The notes under the pieces are model-generated. The model made no database searches, was not told the origin of the DNA, and worked only from the letters and a program-made list of their open reading frames with translations. The position numbers and the translations under genes are program-made. Below are positions 28,250 through 37,294 of a DNA stretch of 64,000 nucleotides, piece after piece. The first letter of the stretch is position 1. Every line of letters starts with the position of its first letter. Source of the DNA: Psychrobacter sp. NZS113 (GTDB lineage: Bacteria > Pseudomonadota > Gammaproteobacteria > Pseudomonadales > Moraxellaceae); contig NZ_JADYWL010000003.1 in the NCBI RefSeq assembly GCF_015864825.1, positions 186,001 to 250,000 on the forward strand, given 5' to 3'.

Positions 28250-28825
28250 ATGGCTATCAGCTTAACAAAAGGCGGCAACGTAAACTTATCAAAAGAAGCG
28301 CCAGGCTTAACCAATATTACAGTCGGTCTTGGCTGGGATCCACGCGCTACTGACGGTCAAGAGTTTGACTTAGATGCGATTGGCTTTTTGGTCAATGAAG
28401 CAGGTAAAGTACGTAACGACCAAGATTTCATTTTCTTTAACAACTTAAAGTCAGACAATGGCGCTGTTGAGCACACAGGCGACAACCGTACTGGCGAAGG
28501 TGATGGCGATGATGAAGCTATTAAAGTAAATCTAGCGAGCATTCCAGCTGACGTTAATAAAGTAGCACTTTGTGCCATCATTTATGAAGGTCAGGCCCGT
28601 AACCAAAACTTCGGTCAAGTAGGCGAAGCTTATATCCGTATCGTTAATGACAATGGCGGCAGTGAAATTGCACGCTATGACCTATCAGAAGACGGCAGCA
28701 CTGAAACGGCCATGATCTTTGGTGAGTTGTATCGTCACAGCGGCGACTGGAAATTCCGTGCTGTTGGTCAAGGCTTCAGCGGTGGTCTTGGACCATTAGC
28801 GGGCTCTTATGGCGTAAACGTATAA
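28250..28825 (+). CDS. TerD family protein 2
   Basis: 191 residues, a close paralogue of the protein at 24747, with the identical [15 protein letters not shown] segment, [11 protein letters not shown] at the first Ca2+ site (Ser of DxDxS replaced by Ile) and [16 protein letters not shown] at the end. A Ca2+-binding stress protein of the TerD/TerE group. AATAGGA precedes the ATG. It probably heads a run of co-oriented genes with the AIM24-type and third TerD genes. Confidence 0.95.
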   Translation: MAISLTKGGNVNLSKEAPGLTNITVGLGWDPRATDGQEFDLDAIGFLVNEAGKVRNDQDFIFFNNLKSDNGAVEHTGDNRTGEGDGDDEAIKVNLASIPADVNKVALCAIIYEGQARNQNFGQVGEAYIRIVNDNGGSEIARYDLSEDGSTETAMIFGELYRHSGDWKFRAVGQGFSGGLGPLAGSYGVNV

Positions 28826-29054
28826 GCTTAGCTTTGACGTAATCGCTTAGCAAACTAAATATCGCTGTCATATAGTTGATTGCGATATAACAGAGCTATT
28901 TAAAGTCATCAAGTGTGCCCTTTTAAAGCATTTGATGGCTTTAATGTTAATTGGCTAATCAAAAAAGCCAAAGTCTTCAAGACAACATATACAGAACCAC
29001 AAACATAGTTATCAAGCGCACATATTAAAAAATTAGAATAAGGATTTGCAAATC

Positions 29055-29807
29055 ATGGCCGCAACATTTAGCTTAATCGGTACCATCGAACCTTTTTTAC
29101 ATTGTAATCTCAAAAAAGGCGACTCGATTTATTGTGAAGCCAATGCAATGGTGATGATGGAATCAAACCTTGAACTAAAAGGTAAGCTGCAAGGCGGGTT
29201 AATGCAGTCACTCATGCGCCGATTTGCTAATGATGAATCACTATTTCAACAGCAAATCGAAGCGGTCAATGGTGAAGGTGATTGTTTGCTTGCACCAACG
29301 CTAGATGGAGATATGCAAATCATTGATTGCGGTGCTCAGCAGTACACGCTCAGCGATGGTGCTTTTGTAGCAGCACAAACTGGCGTTGATATCAGAGCCA
29401 ATATTCAACGCAACCTTGGCGGTGCGGTATTTGGTGATACTGGTGGCTTTATGGTTATGCAAACACAAGGCCAAGGTCAGGTCGTGGTATCAGGGTTTGG
29501 TTCGCTGTTCGAGATCGATGTAGAACCCGGTAAAGACGTCATTATTGATAACGGTCACGTGGTCTGCTGGGACTCCAACTTAGATTATAAGCTGTCAGTG
29601 TCTACCAGCAAGAAAAAAGGCTTCATGAGCAATATTATCAACTCCGTCACCAGTGGTGAAGGCATGGTATTGAACTTCTCTGGTACTGGCAAGGTCATTA
29701 TTTGTTCGCGCAATCGTGATAGCTATCAAGGCTGGCTACAAAGCGTTTTGGGTAGTAGCTCAGGCGGTCGCGGTGGTAGTAGCGGCTTATTAGGCAATAT
29801 CTTATAA
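29055..29807 (+). CDS. AIM24/TIGR00266-type beta-helix protein
   Basis: 250 residues from the ATG at 29055 (AAGGA 11 bases upstream; a TTG nine bases earlier is less likely). It has the repeating beta pattern of the AIM24 family: AMVMMESNLELKGKLQGG, the GGAVFGDTGGFMVMQTQGQG core, then FGSLFEIDVEPGKDVIIDNG. The tail ends in a Ser/Gly-rich stretch (SSSGGRGGSSGLLGNIL). Members of this family are often encoded with TerD proteins; molecular role unknown. Confidence 0.88.
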   Translation: MAATFSLIGTIEPFLHCNLKKGDSIYCEANAMVMMESNLELKGKLQGGLMQSLMRRFANDESLFQQQIEAVNGEGDCLLAPTLDGDMQIIDCGAQQYTLSDGAFVAAQTGVDIRANIQRNLGGAVFGDTGGFMVMQTQGQGQVVVSGFGSLFEIDVEPGKDVIIDNGHVVCWDSNLDYKLSVSTSKKKGFMSNIINSVTSGEGMVLNFSGTGKVIICSRNRDSYQGWLQSVLGSSSGGRGGSSGLLGNIL

Positions 29808-29951
29808 TTGTATATCGTCATATATAGGTTTTACTCAACGCTTTACTCAAAACTATTACAACATTTTTAGAAACTTAGATAGCAAGGAAGACGAGTAGTA
29901 GTAATACACTCAGTTCATATTTCTCAATATTGATACTATAAGGATAATCAC

Positions 29952-30560
29952 ATGGCAGTTAGCTTACAAAAAGGTCAAAAAATCTCACTTAGCAAAGAAG
30001 CTGGTGGTGACCTCACGCAGGTAAAACTAGGTTTAGGCTGGGATGTCGCACAAGGTCCACAAGAGAAAAAAGGTGGGTTCTTAGGTAAACTATTTGGTGG
30101 CGGTAGTGGCGGCGACTCTATCGATCTTGATGCCTCATGCATCATGTTCGATAGTAATAAACAAGCGATCGATGCTATTTGGTTCAGTCAGCTAAAATCA
30201 AAAGATGGCAGCATTGTACATACTGGTGATAACCGTACGGGTGATGGCGATGGCGATGATGAAGTCATCAACGTAGACCTCTCTAGAATTCCTGCTAATG
30301 TTGTATCGCTGGTCTTTACGGTTAACAGCTTTACTGGTCAGACTTTTGAGACCGTAGAAAATGCGTTTTGCCGTATCGTCAATGCCAATAACAACCAAGA
30401 AGTTGCCCGCTATAACTTGTCAGCGCAAGGTGGACACACAGCGATGGTAATGGCAAAAGTTTATCGCCATAACAATGAGTGGAAAATGCATGCCATCGGT
30501 GAAACAGCATCTGGTCGTACTTTTCATGATTTGATGCCTGCTATCACACCGCATGCGTAA
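29952..30560 (+). CDS. TerD family protein 3
   Basis: 202 residues. The TerD core carries LGLGWDVAQGPQ, then an insertion of about 20 residues (EKKGGFLGKLFGGGSGGD) before [26 protein letters not shown], and a C-terminus EWKMHAIGE. The Gly-rich insertion is shared with the double-TerD protein at 30679 (KKGLLGDLFKQHKAGG), so these two belong to the same subgroup. AAGGA precedes the ATG. Followed by a bidirectional terminator. Confidence 0.93.
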   Translation: MAVSLQKGQKISLSKEAGGDLTQVKLGLGWDVAQGPQEKKGGFLGKLFGGGSGGDSIDLDASCIMFDSNKQAIDAIWFSQLKSKDGSIVHTGDNRTGDGDGDDEVINVDLSRIPANVVSLVFTVNSFTGQTFETVENAFCRIVNANNNQEVARYNLSAQGGHTAMVMAKVYRHNNEWKMHAIGETASGRTFHDLMPAITPHA

Positions 30561-30603
30561 TTGACTCTAGAAAATTTTTGAATATTGAATACTCTTCAAT
30601 AGC

Positions 30604-30638
30604 AATAAGCCCTTCTATAATAGAAGGGCTTATTTTTT
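30604..30638. terminator. Bidirectional terminator between converging TerD genes
   Basis: AATAAGCCCTTCTA and its complement around a TAA loop, with T-run. Confidence 0.92.
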
Positions 30639-30678
30639 TGTACCAATCGATATTCTTGCAGCCGTTACTACTTAGTTA

Positions 30679-31947
30679 CTATTTACTGCCGCGTTTCCAG
30701 CTAAATCCCCAATTAAAGGCTTTGTCCATTTCTTGGTGACCTTTAAAGTATTGATTGATACGCTCAACATTGATACTGCCTTGTTGATTGACCAAACGAG
30801 CGATTGCACACATTGGCAAGTTGCCTGTACCTTCTGTTAAACGTGTTTCAATCGGTGGCTGCTCTGGTACCGCAATGGTGACCACGCCATCTGTCTGTGC
30901 CCAGTTCGGTGCACCTTCGTAGATAAAGGCAAAGATAAAGACCTCCTCTATCTGCGACCACTGCTGACCATTGATATCCAGCCACTCACCACCACTTATC
31001 TGACCTGTTCTGTCATCGGCACGCAGACAAACATAAGGCGCTGACTGTAAGCTACCAAAACGATTACCTAACGCTTGGATAAGCGTCTTTTCACCGTTTT
31101 TCAGGTGAATCATCGCACCAACATCCAGATCAATACCACCTGCTTTATGTTGCTTAAATAGATCACCCAAGAGCCCTTTTTTAGGTGCCTGCTGATCAGC
31201 ATTTGGTCGTTGATTCCAGTTTAAGTTCACAGTAATTTTACCAAAATCATCGCGTTTTTTGAGATTGATGCTAGATTGATTTTTAGTTAAGGTTACTTTG
31301 CTTAGGTTTATAGCAGGATTGGCTGGAATCGGTGGTGGTGTGTTTGCTTGAGGTGCGCTACCCGCTTTTTGAGTATTGATTGGACGTTGCGTGTTGATAG
31401 GTTGAGCCTGACTCTGTGACTGGCTTTGAGACTGGTTTGGAACTGGGGCTTCATCAGCGATCTCAACACCGAAGTGCTCTGACAATGGTTTTAGACCACC
31501 CTCAAAACCTTGCGCAATAAATCTAAATTTCCAACTGCCCTGCCTGCGATAGCACTCAGCTAAAATAATCGCTTTTTCATTGCGATCGGTACTACTAAGC
31601 TGACAAGTCATCAGCACTTGACTGCCTTGTAATACTTGAATATCCACATCACCGACTTGAGCAAGTGTTTTATCACTAGAAAATGCGAGCGCTATCTTTT
31701 CAATACTTGCAGGTTGAGCTGGCAAATTGATGTCAAAAAAGCCATCACTGTCATGACCACGAAAGCTGACACTGCTGTCGTCACTACGTGTCTGCCCATA
31801 AAATATCATGTCTCCATCACCGCGCACTTTACCATCGGCAGTTAGGCGATAAGCAGCACAATCAATCGCATTTTGGCTTAAGATACGAATACTAATATTG
31901 TCCGTCGGTAGTGGCGCATTGGCACCTGCGATTAGAGTTTGACTCAT
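30679..31947 (-). CDS. Double-TerD-domain protein
   Basis: 422 residues. The first TerD-like half (residues ~5-165) shows GKVRGDGDMIFYGQTRSDD and GSWKFRFIAQGFEGGL. A Ser/Gln/Pro-rich linker (~168-210, with a QSQSQSQ run) joins a second TerD half (~215-405) with INLKKRDDFGKITVNLNWN, the KKGLLGDLF insertion and GGIDLDVGAMIHL. It thus combines two TerD modules, the first without the standard DxDxS loop. Transcribed away from the ATP-grasp gene across a ~330-bp divergent promoter region. Confidence 0.9.
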   Translation of the reverse strand: MSQTLIAGANAPLPTDNISIRILSQNAIDCAAYRLTADGKVRGDGDMIFYGQTRSDDSSVSFRGHDSDGFFDINLPAQPASIEKIALAFSSDKTLAQVGDVDIQVLQGSQVLMTCQLSSTDRNEKAIILAECYRRQGSWKFRFIAQGFEGGLKPLSEHFGVEIADEAPVPNQSQSQSQSQAQPINTQRPINTQKAGSAPQANTPPPIPANPAINLSKVTLTKNQSSINLKKRDDFGKITVNLNWNQRPNADQQAPKKGLLGDLFKQHKAGGIDLDVGAMIHLKNGEKTLIQALGNRFGSLQSAPYVCLRADDRTGQISGGEWLDINGQQWSQIEEVFIFAFIYEGAPNWAQTDGVVTIAVPEQPPIETRLTEGTGNLPMCAIARLVNQQGSINVERINQYFKGHQEMDKAFNWGFSWKRGSK

Positions 31948-32278
31948 TGTTCATCCTTTCATTTATTTATTATATCGATGTATTTATTATGTCTACTATC
32001 AGCATATAGTAGCACGGTTATTACAGGGTTTTTAGTCGATACACGTCTTCTGTTAAGTGCTAAAAATCCCAAAATAAACCTTAAGCATTCTTATTCATAC
32101 TATTTTATCAGTATCATTTATAACGACTAGCATTTGTATATAATAGCTCTACTATCAGCAATATGATGACTTGGATGGTTAGCTATATTTTGAGCTTATC
32201 TAGATTGCTGTTGGTTTTGCGATGACGGTATTTCGTTATCCAATTATATCTAAAACTAACAATACTGCTGAGAGAATT
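31948..32278. other. Divergent promoter region inside the ter cluster
   Basis: 331 bp, AT-rich, between the double-TerD gene and the ATP-grasp gene. No gene, repeat or recognisable operator is seen. It should carry two back-to-back promoters. Confidence 0.4.
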
Positions 32279-33427
32279 ATGGATAACACTGCTAACGATA
32301 ATCACCCTACAATCTCAACTGCGGCTTGGTTAGCTGAAGGCCAGTCAAGCCAGCGTGATATGTTAGCCAGCCTACAAACGCTAAAAACCCAGTCTGAGGC
32401 ATCATTCAACATCATCGCCTCACACCGTCACGACAGACCTGAGATTTTTGAGTTTGCGGATGATGTCTATCTCGAACCATCTATAACCACTATAGATAGC
32501 CTCGATGAAGTGGACGTTGAACCTGAGCCCGTTATACCGCGTTGGCAGTTCGTCCTAGAACAGGCTCAACAGCACAATGTAAAGGTATTATTGACTGGTC
32601 GAAATGGTATTGATTATGAGGCCCATCGAGAGGTATTTGATGCAGCAGGTATTCGCTTGTTGACTGGCGCAACCAGTGTTGCATCATTAGAATCAATCGA
32701 TGATAAATTTGCTTTTATGCAACAGTGCCATTCTCATGACATACCTGTTGCTGATGCTTGGCGCTTTGATACGACTGAGCAGCTTGAGGCGCTACTTGCC
32801 AAACATGGTCATCAGCCTTTATGTGTCAAACCAGTCACTGGTATTTTTGCACAAGGGTTTTGGCGATTGGACTTAGGCAAAACAGCAGAGGAGCAATATG
32901 ATAGCTTTGAGCATTTATACTTTACCGAAGAGAAAAAAATCAGTACTGCCCAATTTATAAATGCGTACACAAACAGCTTAATGGTGCATGAGCGCCCTAT
33001 TCCGATGTTATTAATGCCTTACTTGTCAGGGCAAGAGTACTCTATCGATGTGGTATGCGAATATGGTGAAGTACTGGCCGCTATTACTCGTTATAAAACT
33101 GGGAAAATCCAGCATATCGGCTACGAGCAATCCGTTATGGATGTCGTCATTCCATTAATCAAAGCCTTCAACTGTGATGGTATCGTCAGTGTACAGACCA
33201 AAGCCGATGATGAGGGTCAGCACCGTGTACTTGAGATTAATAGTCGCCCATCTGGCGGTATTGGTTACACAACTCATAGCGGTGTGGATTTAACACAGGT
33301 CGGCTTTGCCTACTGGTTGGGCTTGACTGATAAACCAAAGCTGGCTGATATCGCTCAGAAAATAACCCCATGCCAAGTACGTTCAATCATGATAGGTGTA
33401 AAAGTCGAAGAGACAACAACGGATTAG
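32279..33427 (+). CDS. ATP-grasp enzyme of the Ter-associated biosynthetic module
   Basis: 382 residues from the ATG at 32279 (GAGAG upstream); the frame extends 19 codons further up without a ribosome site. ATP-grasp features: KPVTGIFAQGFWRLDL (nucleotide loop), PYLSGQEYSIDVVCEYGE, VSVQTKADDEG and LEINSRPSGGIGYT with the metal-binding Glu-x-Asn. Related proteins occur in Ter gene neighbourhoods with PRTases and HAD enzymes and are proposed to form an amide or peptide bond in a nucleoside-like metabolite. Substrate unknown. Confidence 0.85.
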   Translation: MDNTANDNHPTISTAAWLAEGQSSQRDMLASLQTLKTQSEASFNIIASHRHDRPEIFEFADDVYLEPSITTIDSLDEVDVEPEPVIPRWQFVLEQAQQHNVKVLLTGRNGIDYEAHREVFDAAGIRLLTGATSVASLESIDDKFAFMQQCHSHDIPVADAWRFDTTEQLEALLAKHGHQPLCVKPVTGIFAQGFWRLDLGKTAEEQYDSFEHLYFTEEKKISTAQFINAYTNSLMVHERPIPMLLMPYLSGQEYSIDVVCEYGEVLAAITRYKTGKIQHIGYEQSVMDVVIPLIKAFNCDGIVSVQTKADDEGQHRVLEINSRPSGGIGYTTHSGVDLTQVGFAYWLGLTDKPKLADIAQKITPCQVRSIMIGVKVEETTTD

Positions 33428-33469
33428 AGTGTAGATAAATCCTTATCTATACACTGGCTATTCGACATA

Positions 33470-33509
33470 AAAAAAGGTTTTTAGAATAATATCTAAAAAC
33501 CTTTTTTGT
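33470..33509 (+). terminator. Rho-independent terminator after the ATP-grasp gene
   Basis: AAAAAAGGTTTTTAGA pairs with TCTAAAAACCTTTTTT over an ATAATA loop. The symmetry makes it potentially bidirectional. Confidence 0.85.
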
Positions 33510-33546
33510 ATTAACCATTCAATAGACAGAACAGTCGTGGCTTATA

Positions 33547-33653
33547 TATAGTCAATCCCCTATAAAAGAGTGATAGCGTTAACCTTGCTTGAAGTATCAT
33601 ATATACATCTGTACTCGGTTGCCTTGATTCTCTTCTAAACTGAATTAACTATA
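33547..33653. repeat. Dispersed 107-bp inverted-end repeat, copy 3
   Basis: Same unit as 15709-15815, inverted, and very similar to 45400-45506. The ends are TATAGTCAATCCCCTATAAA and the complement of TATAGTTAATTCAGTTTAG. It ends four bases before the stop of the MHYT gene. Confidence 0.88.
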
Positions 33654-33656
33654 TCA

Positions 33657-34400
33657 TTACTCGCCGAATACTAAGTTTTCTTGTTTAGGAGCATTTTTAG
33701 ATGCTAAGAACCATAGTAAGCCGAGTACAACTGCTGAGCCAATAAAGATGATAATCGACGAAGTAATCGCACCTTCATGTGTATGGCTCATAGACATTGT
33801 GTGACCAGCAGTAGCGCTCATTTCCATCGCGGCTACACCAGTATAATGCATACCACAAACAGCGATACCCATAATGAATGCACTACCAAAGCGCTGTACT
33901 GTACCGCGTAGGTTAAATGCTAACCATAGCGCAGCCATTGCTGCCACAATTGCAATGACAATCGAAGTGATTAAAAGTGGTATGTTATATGACATGGTTG
34001 CCTCCATCTGCATTGAGGCCATACCAGTATAGTGCATTGCTGCAACACCCAATCCAGTAAGTACGCCACCACTGATCAACTTGGCAATACTCGACGAACC
34101 ACGGCCGACGATGACAATACCAACAGCAACAAACAAAATAGCAAGTAGCATTGAAATAACGGTCAAACCCAAATCATAAGTGACCGGCATTTTCATATCA
34201 ACGGCCATCATACCAATATAATGCATAGACCAAATCGCACCACCGATCGCGATTGAAGATAATGCTACCCAAAAGTATAGATCGTTACCTGGTTTGGCTG
34301 ATGGTACGCGAATGGCAAGGTTTAGACCAACAAAAGAACCAATAACGGCAATAACATACGAGATAGCCACCAAAAGCAAGTTGTATTCGATTTCAATCAT
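33657..34400 (-). CDS. MHYT-domain integral membrane sensor
   Basis: 247 residues with seven predicted helices. Three MHYT motifs are seen: MHYIGMMAVDM, MHYTGMASMQM and MHYTGVAAMEM, each followed by Met residues that, with the His, are proposed to bind copper or sense diatomic gases. No GGDEF, EAL or kinase domain follows, so it is a stand-alone sensor that would need a partner. The neighbouring upstream gene on the same strand (34525-35247) is a candidate partner. Confidence 0.92.
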   Translation of the reverse strand: MIEIEYNLLLVAISYVIAVIGSFVGLNLAIRVPSAKPGNDLYFWVALSSIAIGGAIWSMHYIGMMAVDMKMPVTYDLGLTVISMLLAILFVAVGIVIVGRGSSSIAKLISGGVLTGLGVAAMHYTGMASMQMEATMSYNIPLLITSIVIAIVAAMAALWLAFNLRGTVQRFGSAFIMGIAVCGMHYTGVAAMEMSATAGHTMSMSHTHEGAITSSIIIFIGSAVVLGLLWFLASKNAPKQENLVFGE

Positions 34401-34524
34401 TTTTTCGACCTTTATATTTAATAAAAACTGAGCGTAAGCAATATTGGCTTTAATGAACTAACATCGCTTTATGCATGTATTACTATTTTTAATAGACATT
34501 TAGTTGTCTATGAATCATTATTTT

Positions 34525-35247
34525 CTACCAGATGATAAATTCACAAATATTGGTAGTACCAGCACCACAACTTGATTCCTCAACCCGAACTCTGTCTACA
34601 GCTGGATTACTTGATAAGAATCCATCTATGTAGCCTACTACAAAGTGACAGCCTGAATGATTGCTATCTGACAACTTGCAGAATGGACATTTAGTCAAAG
34701 CGACTAAGTTATTCTTAGCCTTAACCTTAGAAAACATCTTCAAAGCTGGTACAAGTTCGCGATTAATCGTGGTTGGCATTTTTAGTGCACTACCAAGTGA
34801 ATAGTCACGTTTGTAAATTCCACTCCCCACTTTACGTCCCAACTCATGCATTGCTTTAGCACGAGTCTCCTGTGGTAAACTGGCCTCATAGTGCCTAACG
34901 ACATCCGCTATATCAGGATACTGTGCACCAATAGCTGCTAATGCATTTTTTTGATCTAAATCTTGTACTACTGGTGGTGGTGTCGGCGGTACTGCATCGA
35001 CACTTCCCTCTCCATCTATCTCTAGCTGAAAAAGTGTACAGCCTTCAATAGAAGAAAGATCATCGATTAAATCCTCTTGTGTCTTTGACCCTTGGCTTTT
35101 GGCAACAACATGAATAATGTTGCCACCATTTTCTGAAGGCTCTTGTCTTTGGGTTACGAGTTGGTAACCTGCTTTAATAAGTGGCGAGATAACATTAACC
35201 AAACGAATCCGCTCAGAAGACGTTTCCAATGAACAAGAAAATTTCAA
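34525..35247 (-). CDS. V4R-like small-molecule-binding domain protein
   Basis: 240 residues, soluble. The C-terminal ~100 residues have the V4R pattern: TKCPFCKLSDSNHSGCHFV, then GYIDGFLSS, VEESSCGAGTTNICEFIIW. The conserved Cys residues and the terminal C-x-F match 4-vinyl-reductase-type ligand-binding domains. The N-terminal ~110 residues, with a Pro-rich hinge (VPPTPPPVV), are unassigned. Lies upstream of the MHYT gene on the same strand (124-bp gap). Likely a sensor of a hydrophobic or metal-bound ligand; inference. Confidence 0.6.
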   Translation of the reverse strand: MKFSCSLETSSERIRLVNVISPLIKAGYQLVTQRQEPSENGGNIIHVVAKSQGSKTQEDLIDDLSSIEGCTLFQLEIDGEGSVDAVPPTPPPVVQDLDQKNALAAIGAQYPDIADVVRHYEASLPQETRAKAMHELGRKVGSGIYKRDYSLGSALKMPTTINRELVPALKMFSKVKAKNNLVALTKCPFCKLSDSNHSGCHFVVGYIDGFLSSNPAVDRVRVEESSCGAGTTNICEFIIW

Positions 35248-35974
35248 AGAGCACTCCTTTTCTAAAAAAATCGCTAAACTTTTTAGTACAAAGCTATCTA
35301 TTTAAGCTTAACGACTAATATAAATTCAGTTTCAGACTTATGGTTTATCGACTTTCTTGTCGAATGAATGTGACGAGAAAATAATGTTCAAGACATTTAC
35401 TTTCTATTAATACTTAGTGAGATGGAACAAGAAATCTGTATATTTGGTATTTGATAAATTTTTTATCACTAACAATGAAGCTCAGCTTTATATTTATTTG
35501 TTTTTGACTTTCTACATCTCTAGCTAGTACAGAGAAATATTCGTAGATGATATTTAAAGAATTAGGAGCTTAACTACTATTCACCCCTTGTCTAATAAAA
35601 CTCAGTTACTTTATAGAAGTAATTATGTAGCATTATTACTGAGTAGATATATTATGACAAGAGCTAACTCGATATTGCCGGATAAATGGCGATATTATCC
35701 GATAGGTGGCTGAAAGCAAAAATAGAGACTTGTTTTATTTTATTAAAAATAAGCTATAGGTCTTTTGAATTGATTTTTAAAGTTCGCTTTTTACTAGATG
35801 CTTTAGCTTAATATTAGAATTTAGAATAATGAGATATTAACTATTCTATGCCGAATTATAAGCAAAAACCACTATAATGCACAAATATCGGCTTTTTATA
35901 GTGACCCTATAGTTATTTAAACAGCTATCTAAAAACTGTCTATAATGACTTATAATCGACTCAATTAGAGGCAT
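35248..35974. other. AT-rich divergent gap
   Basis: About 730 bp of strongly AT-rich DNA between the V4R-like gene and the TerD-protease gene. No open frame with a ribosome site, repeat or hairpin stands out. It must contain both promoters. Confidence 0.4.
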
Positions 35975-37210
35975 ATGATGACTGTACAGACTGCGTTAGT
36001 GCTAGGAGCAAATACGATTATCGCGCAATCTAATTGTTCGGTTGCTTTTTCTACAACAGAGCAGCTTACATTTGGGCAGCAACTTGGACTGATATGGCTG
36101 CCGTTAGATGAACATCGTAAAGCAGCTTGTAGCCCTGCCTACCTTCATGAGCCCAAGGACTGGGCTCAGTTAGACGATAATGATAATCCAAGCGCATGGC
36201 AGCTAGATTTGACCAAATTATTTGATACGCAAGGTGTTGTTTCTTTGCAATTGATTGCATATGTCTATCATGATCCAAGCCTTAACCTACCAGCGATTGA
36301 ACTCAACAATATTTGTCTAACCCTCAATAATGACGCGATCAAATATGATTTCATGGCAACTGAACGTCATATTAAAGTGGCTATCATATTGGAAGTATAT
36401 CGACGTAATGGCCAGTTTAAATGCCGTGCACTGGGGGAAAGCTCTACACAAGGACTAGCAAGTGTAGAGCATCGAGTCGAAATCAGTCTCGATACCCGTC
36501 CGCCAGATACGCATGCACTTATTCAAGCGGCTCAGCAGCAACAGCGAACTCAGCCAAACAACGAGTCGCGTCCCCCACGTCACGTTCAGCCTGGCGAAAC
36601 CTGGACGGGAACAGCATTTGCGATTGACTCCTATCACCTATTGACCTGCTATCATGTGATTGAGTCAGCGGCGATGATTGGTGTCCGTCAGCAAGGCCAA
36701 CCTGATCGGGAGGCGCAAGTAGTCCTCAGCGATATCGGAAGCGACTCAGCCATTATTCGAGTGAGTGAACCTTTGCCTAGCTATTTGCCATTAGCACAGC
36801 GATGCTCTGATAATTTGGGAGAGACCATTACGACATTGGGATTCCCGTTGTCAGGACTGAGTAGCCAATTACAAGTCACGCAAGGTTGTATCTCAGGTCT
36901 GACAGGGTTTGGCGATGATATTCGCTATATGCAATTCACCGCACCCATTCAGCCCGGATCTAGTGGCAGCCCTTTATTACTGCCTACTGGTGAAGTTGTC
37001 GGCATGGTAACCTCTAGCCTCGTCCACGAGCATGCACAAAACATGAACTACGCAGTGAAATTTCAGTTATTATCTGCCCTACTAGCGAGCGCTGGCATTG
37101 GCTTAGATGACTTATCGGACTTGCCTCTTGGTAAAACGTCACCACTAACCACACCGCAGTTGAGCAAACAAAGCCGCGGTGCGCTATGGCTGGTTGGCTG
37201 TCAAGGTTGA
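35975..37210 (+). CDS. TerD-like domain fused to a trypsin-like serine protease
   Basis: 411 residues (a second ATG three bases on is equally placed behind GAGG). Residues ~1-165 form a divergent TerD domain (LGLIWLPLD, VAIILEVYRRNGQFKCRALG) without the canonical DLDAS loop. After a Gln/Pro-rich linker comes a trypsin-fold protease with the catalytic triad visible: His227 (LLTCYHVIE), Asp257 (SDSAIIRV) and Ser330 (QPGSSGSPLLL). There is no signal peptide, so it acts in the cytosol. It opens the run of genes to 43258. The fusion suggests a TerD-gated protease. Confidence 0.9.
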   Translation: MMTVQTALVLGANTIIAQSNCSVAFSTTEQLTFGQQLGLIWLPLDEHRKAACSPAYLHEPKDWAQLDDNDNPSAWQLDLTKLFDTQGVVSLQLIAYVYHDPSLNLPAIELNNICLTLNNDAIKYDFMATERHIKVAIILEVYRRNGQFKCRALGESSTQGLASVEHRVEISLDTRPPDTHALIQAAQQQQRTQPNNESRPPRHVQPGETWTGTAFAIDSYHLLTCYHVIESAAMIGVRQQGQPDREAQVVLSDIGSDSAIIRVSEPLPSYLPLAQRCSDNLGETITTLGFPLSGLSSQLQVTQGCISGLTGFGDDIRYMQFTAPIQPGSSGSPLLLPTGEVVGMVTSSLVHEHAQNMNYAVKFQLLSALLASAGIGLDDLSDLPLGKTSPLTTPQLSKQSRGALWLVGCQG

Positions 37211-37227
37211 GGTTGAGGTTGAGGTTA
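37205..37227 (+). repeat. Short hexamer tandem repeat at the stop of the TerD-protease gene
   Basis: Three copies of GGTTGA plus a partial fourth. The stop codon TGA lies in the first copy, and each unit repeats TGA in the same frame. Confidence 0.85.
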
Positions 37228-37294
37228 AAGAATCACGTAACGAACCTAAAAAATATAAAACAATGGCTTAAAGAAAACGTATTAGGAAATATAA

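Noticed and set aside
32222..32278. N-terminal extension of the ATP-grasp protein
   Set aside because: Open frame but no ribosome site; the downstream ATG has GAGAG.
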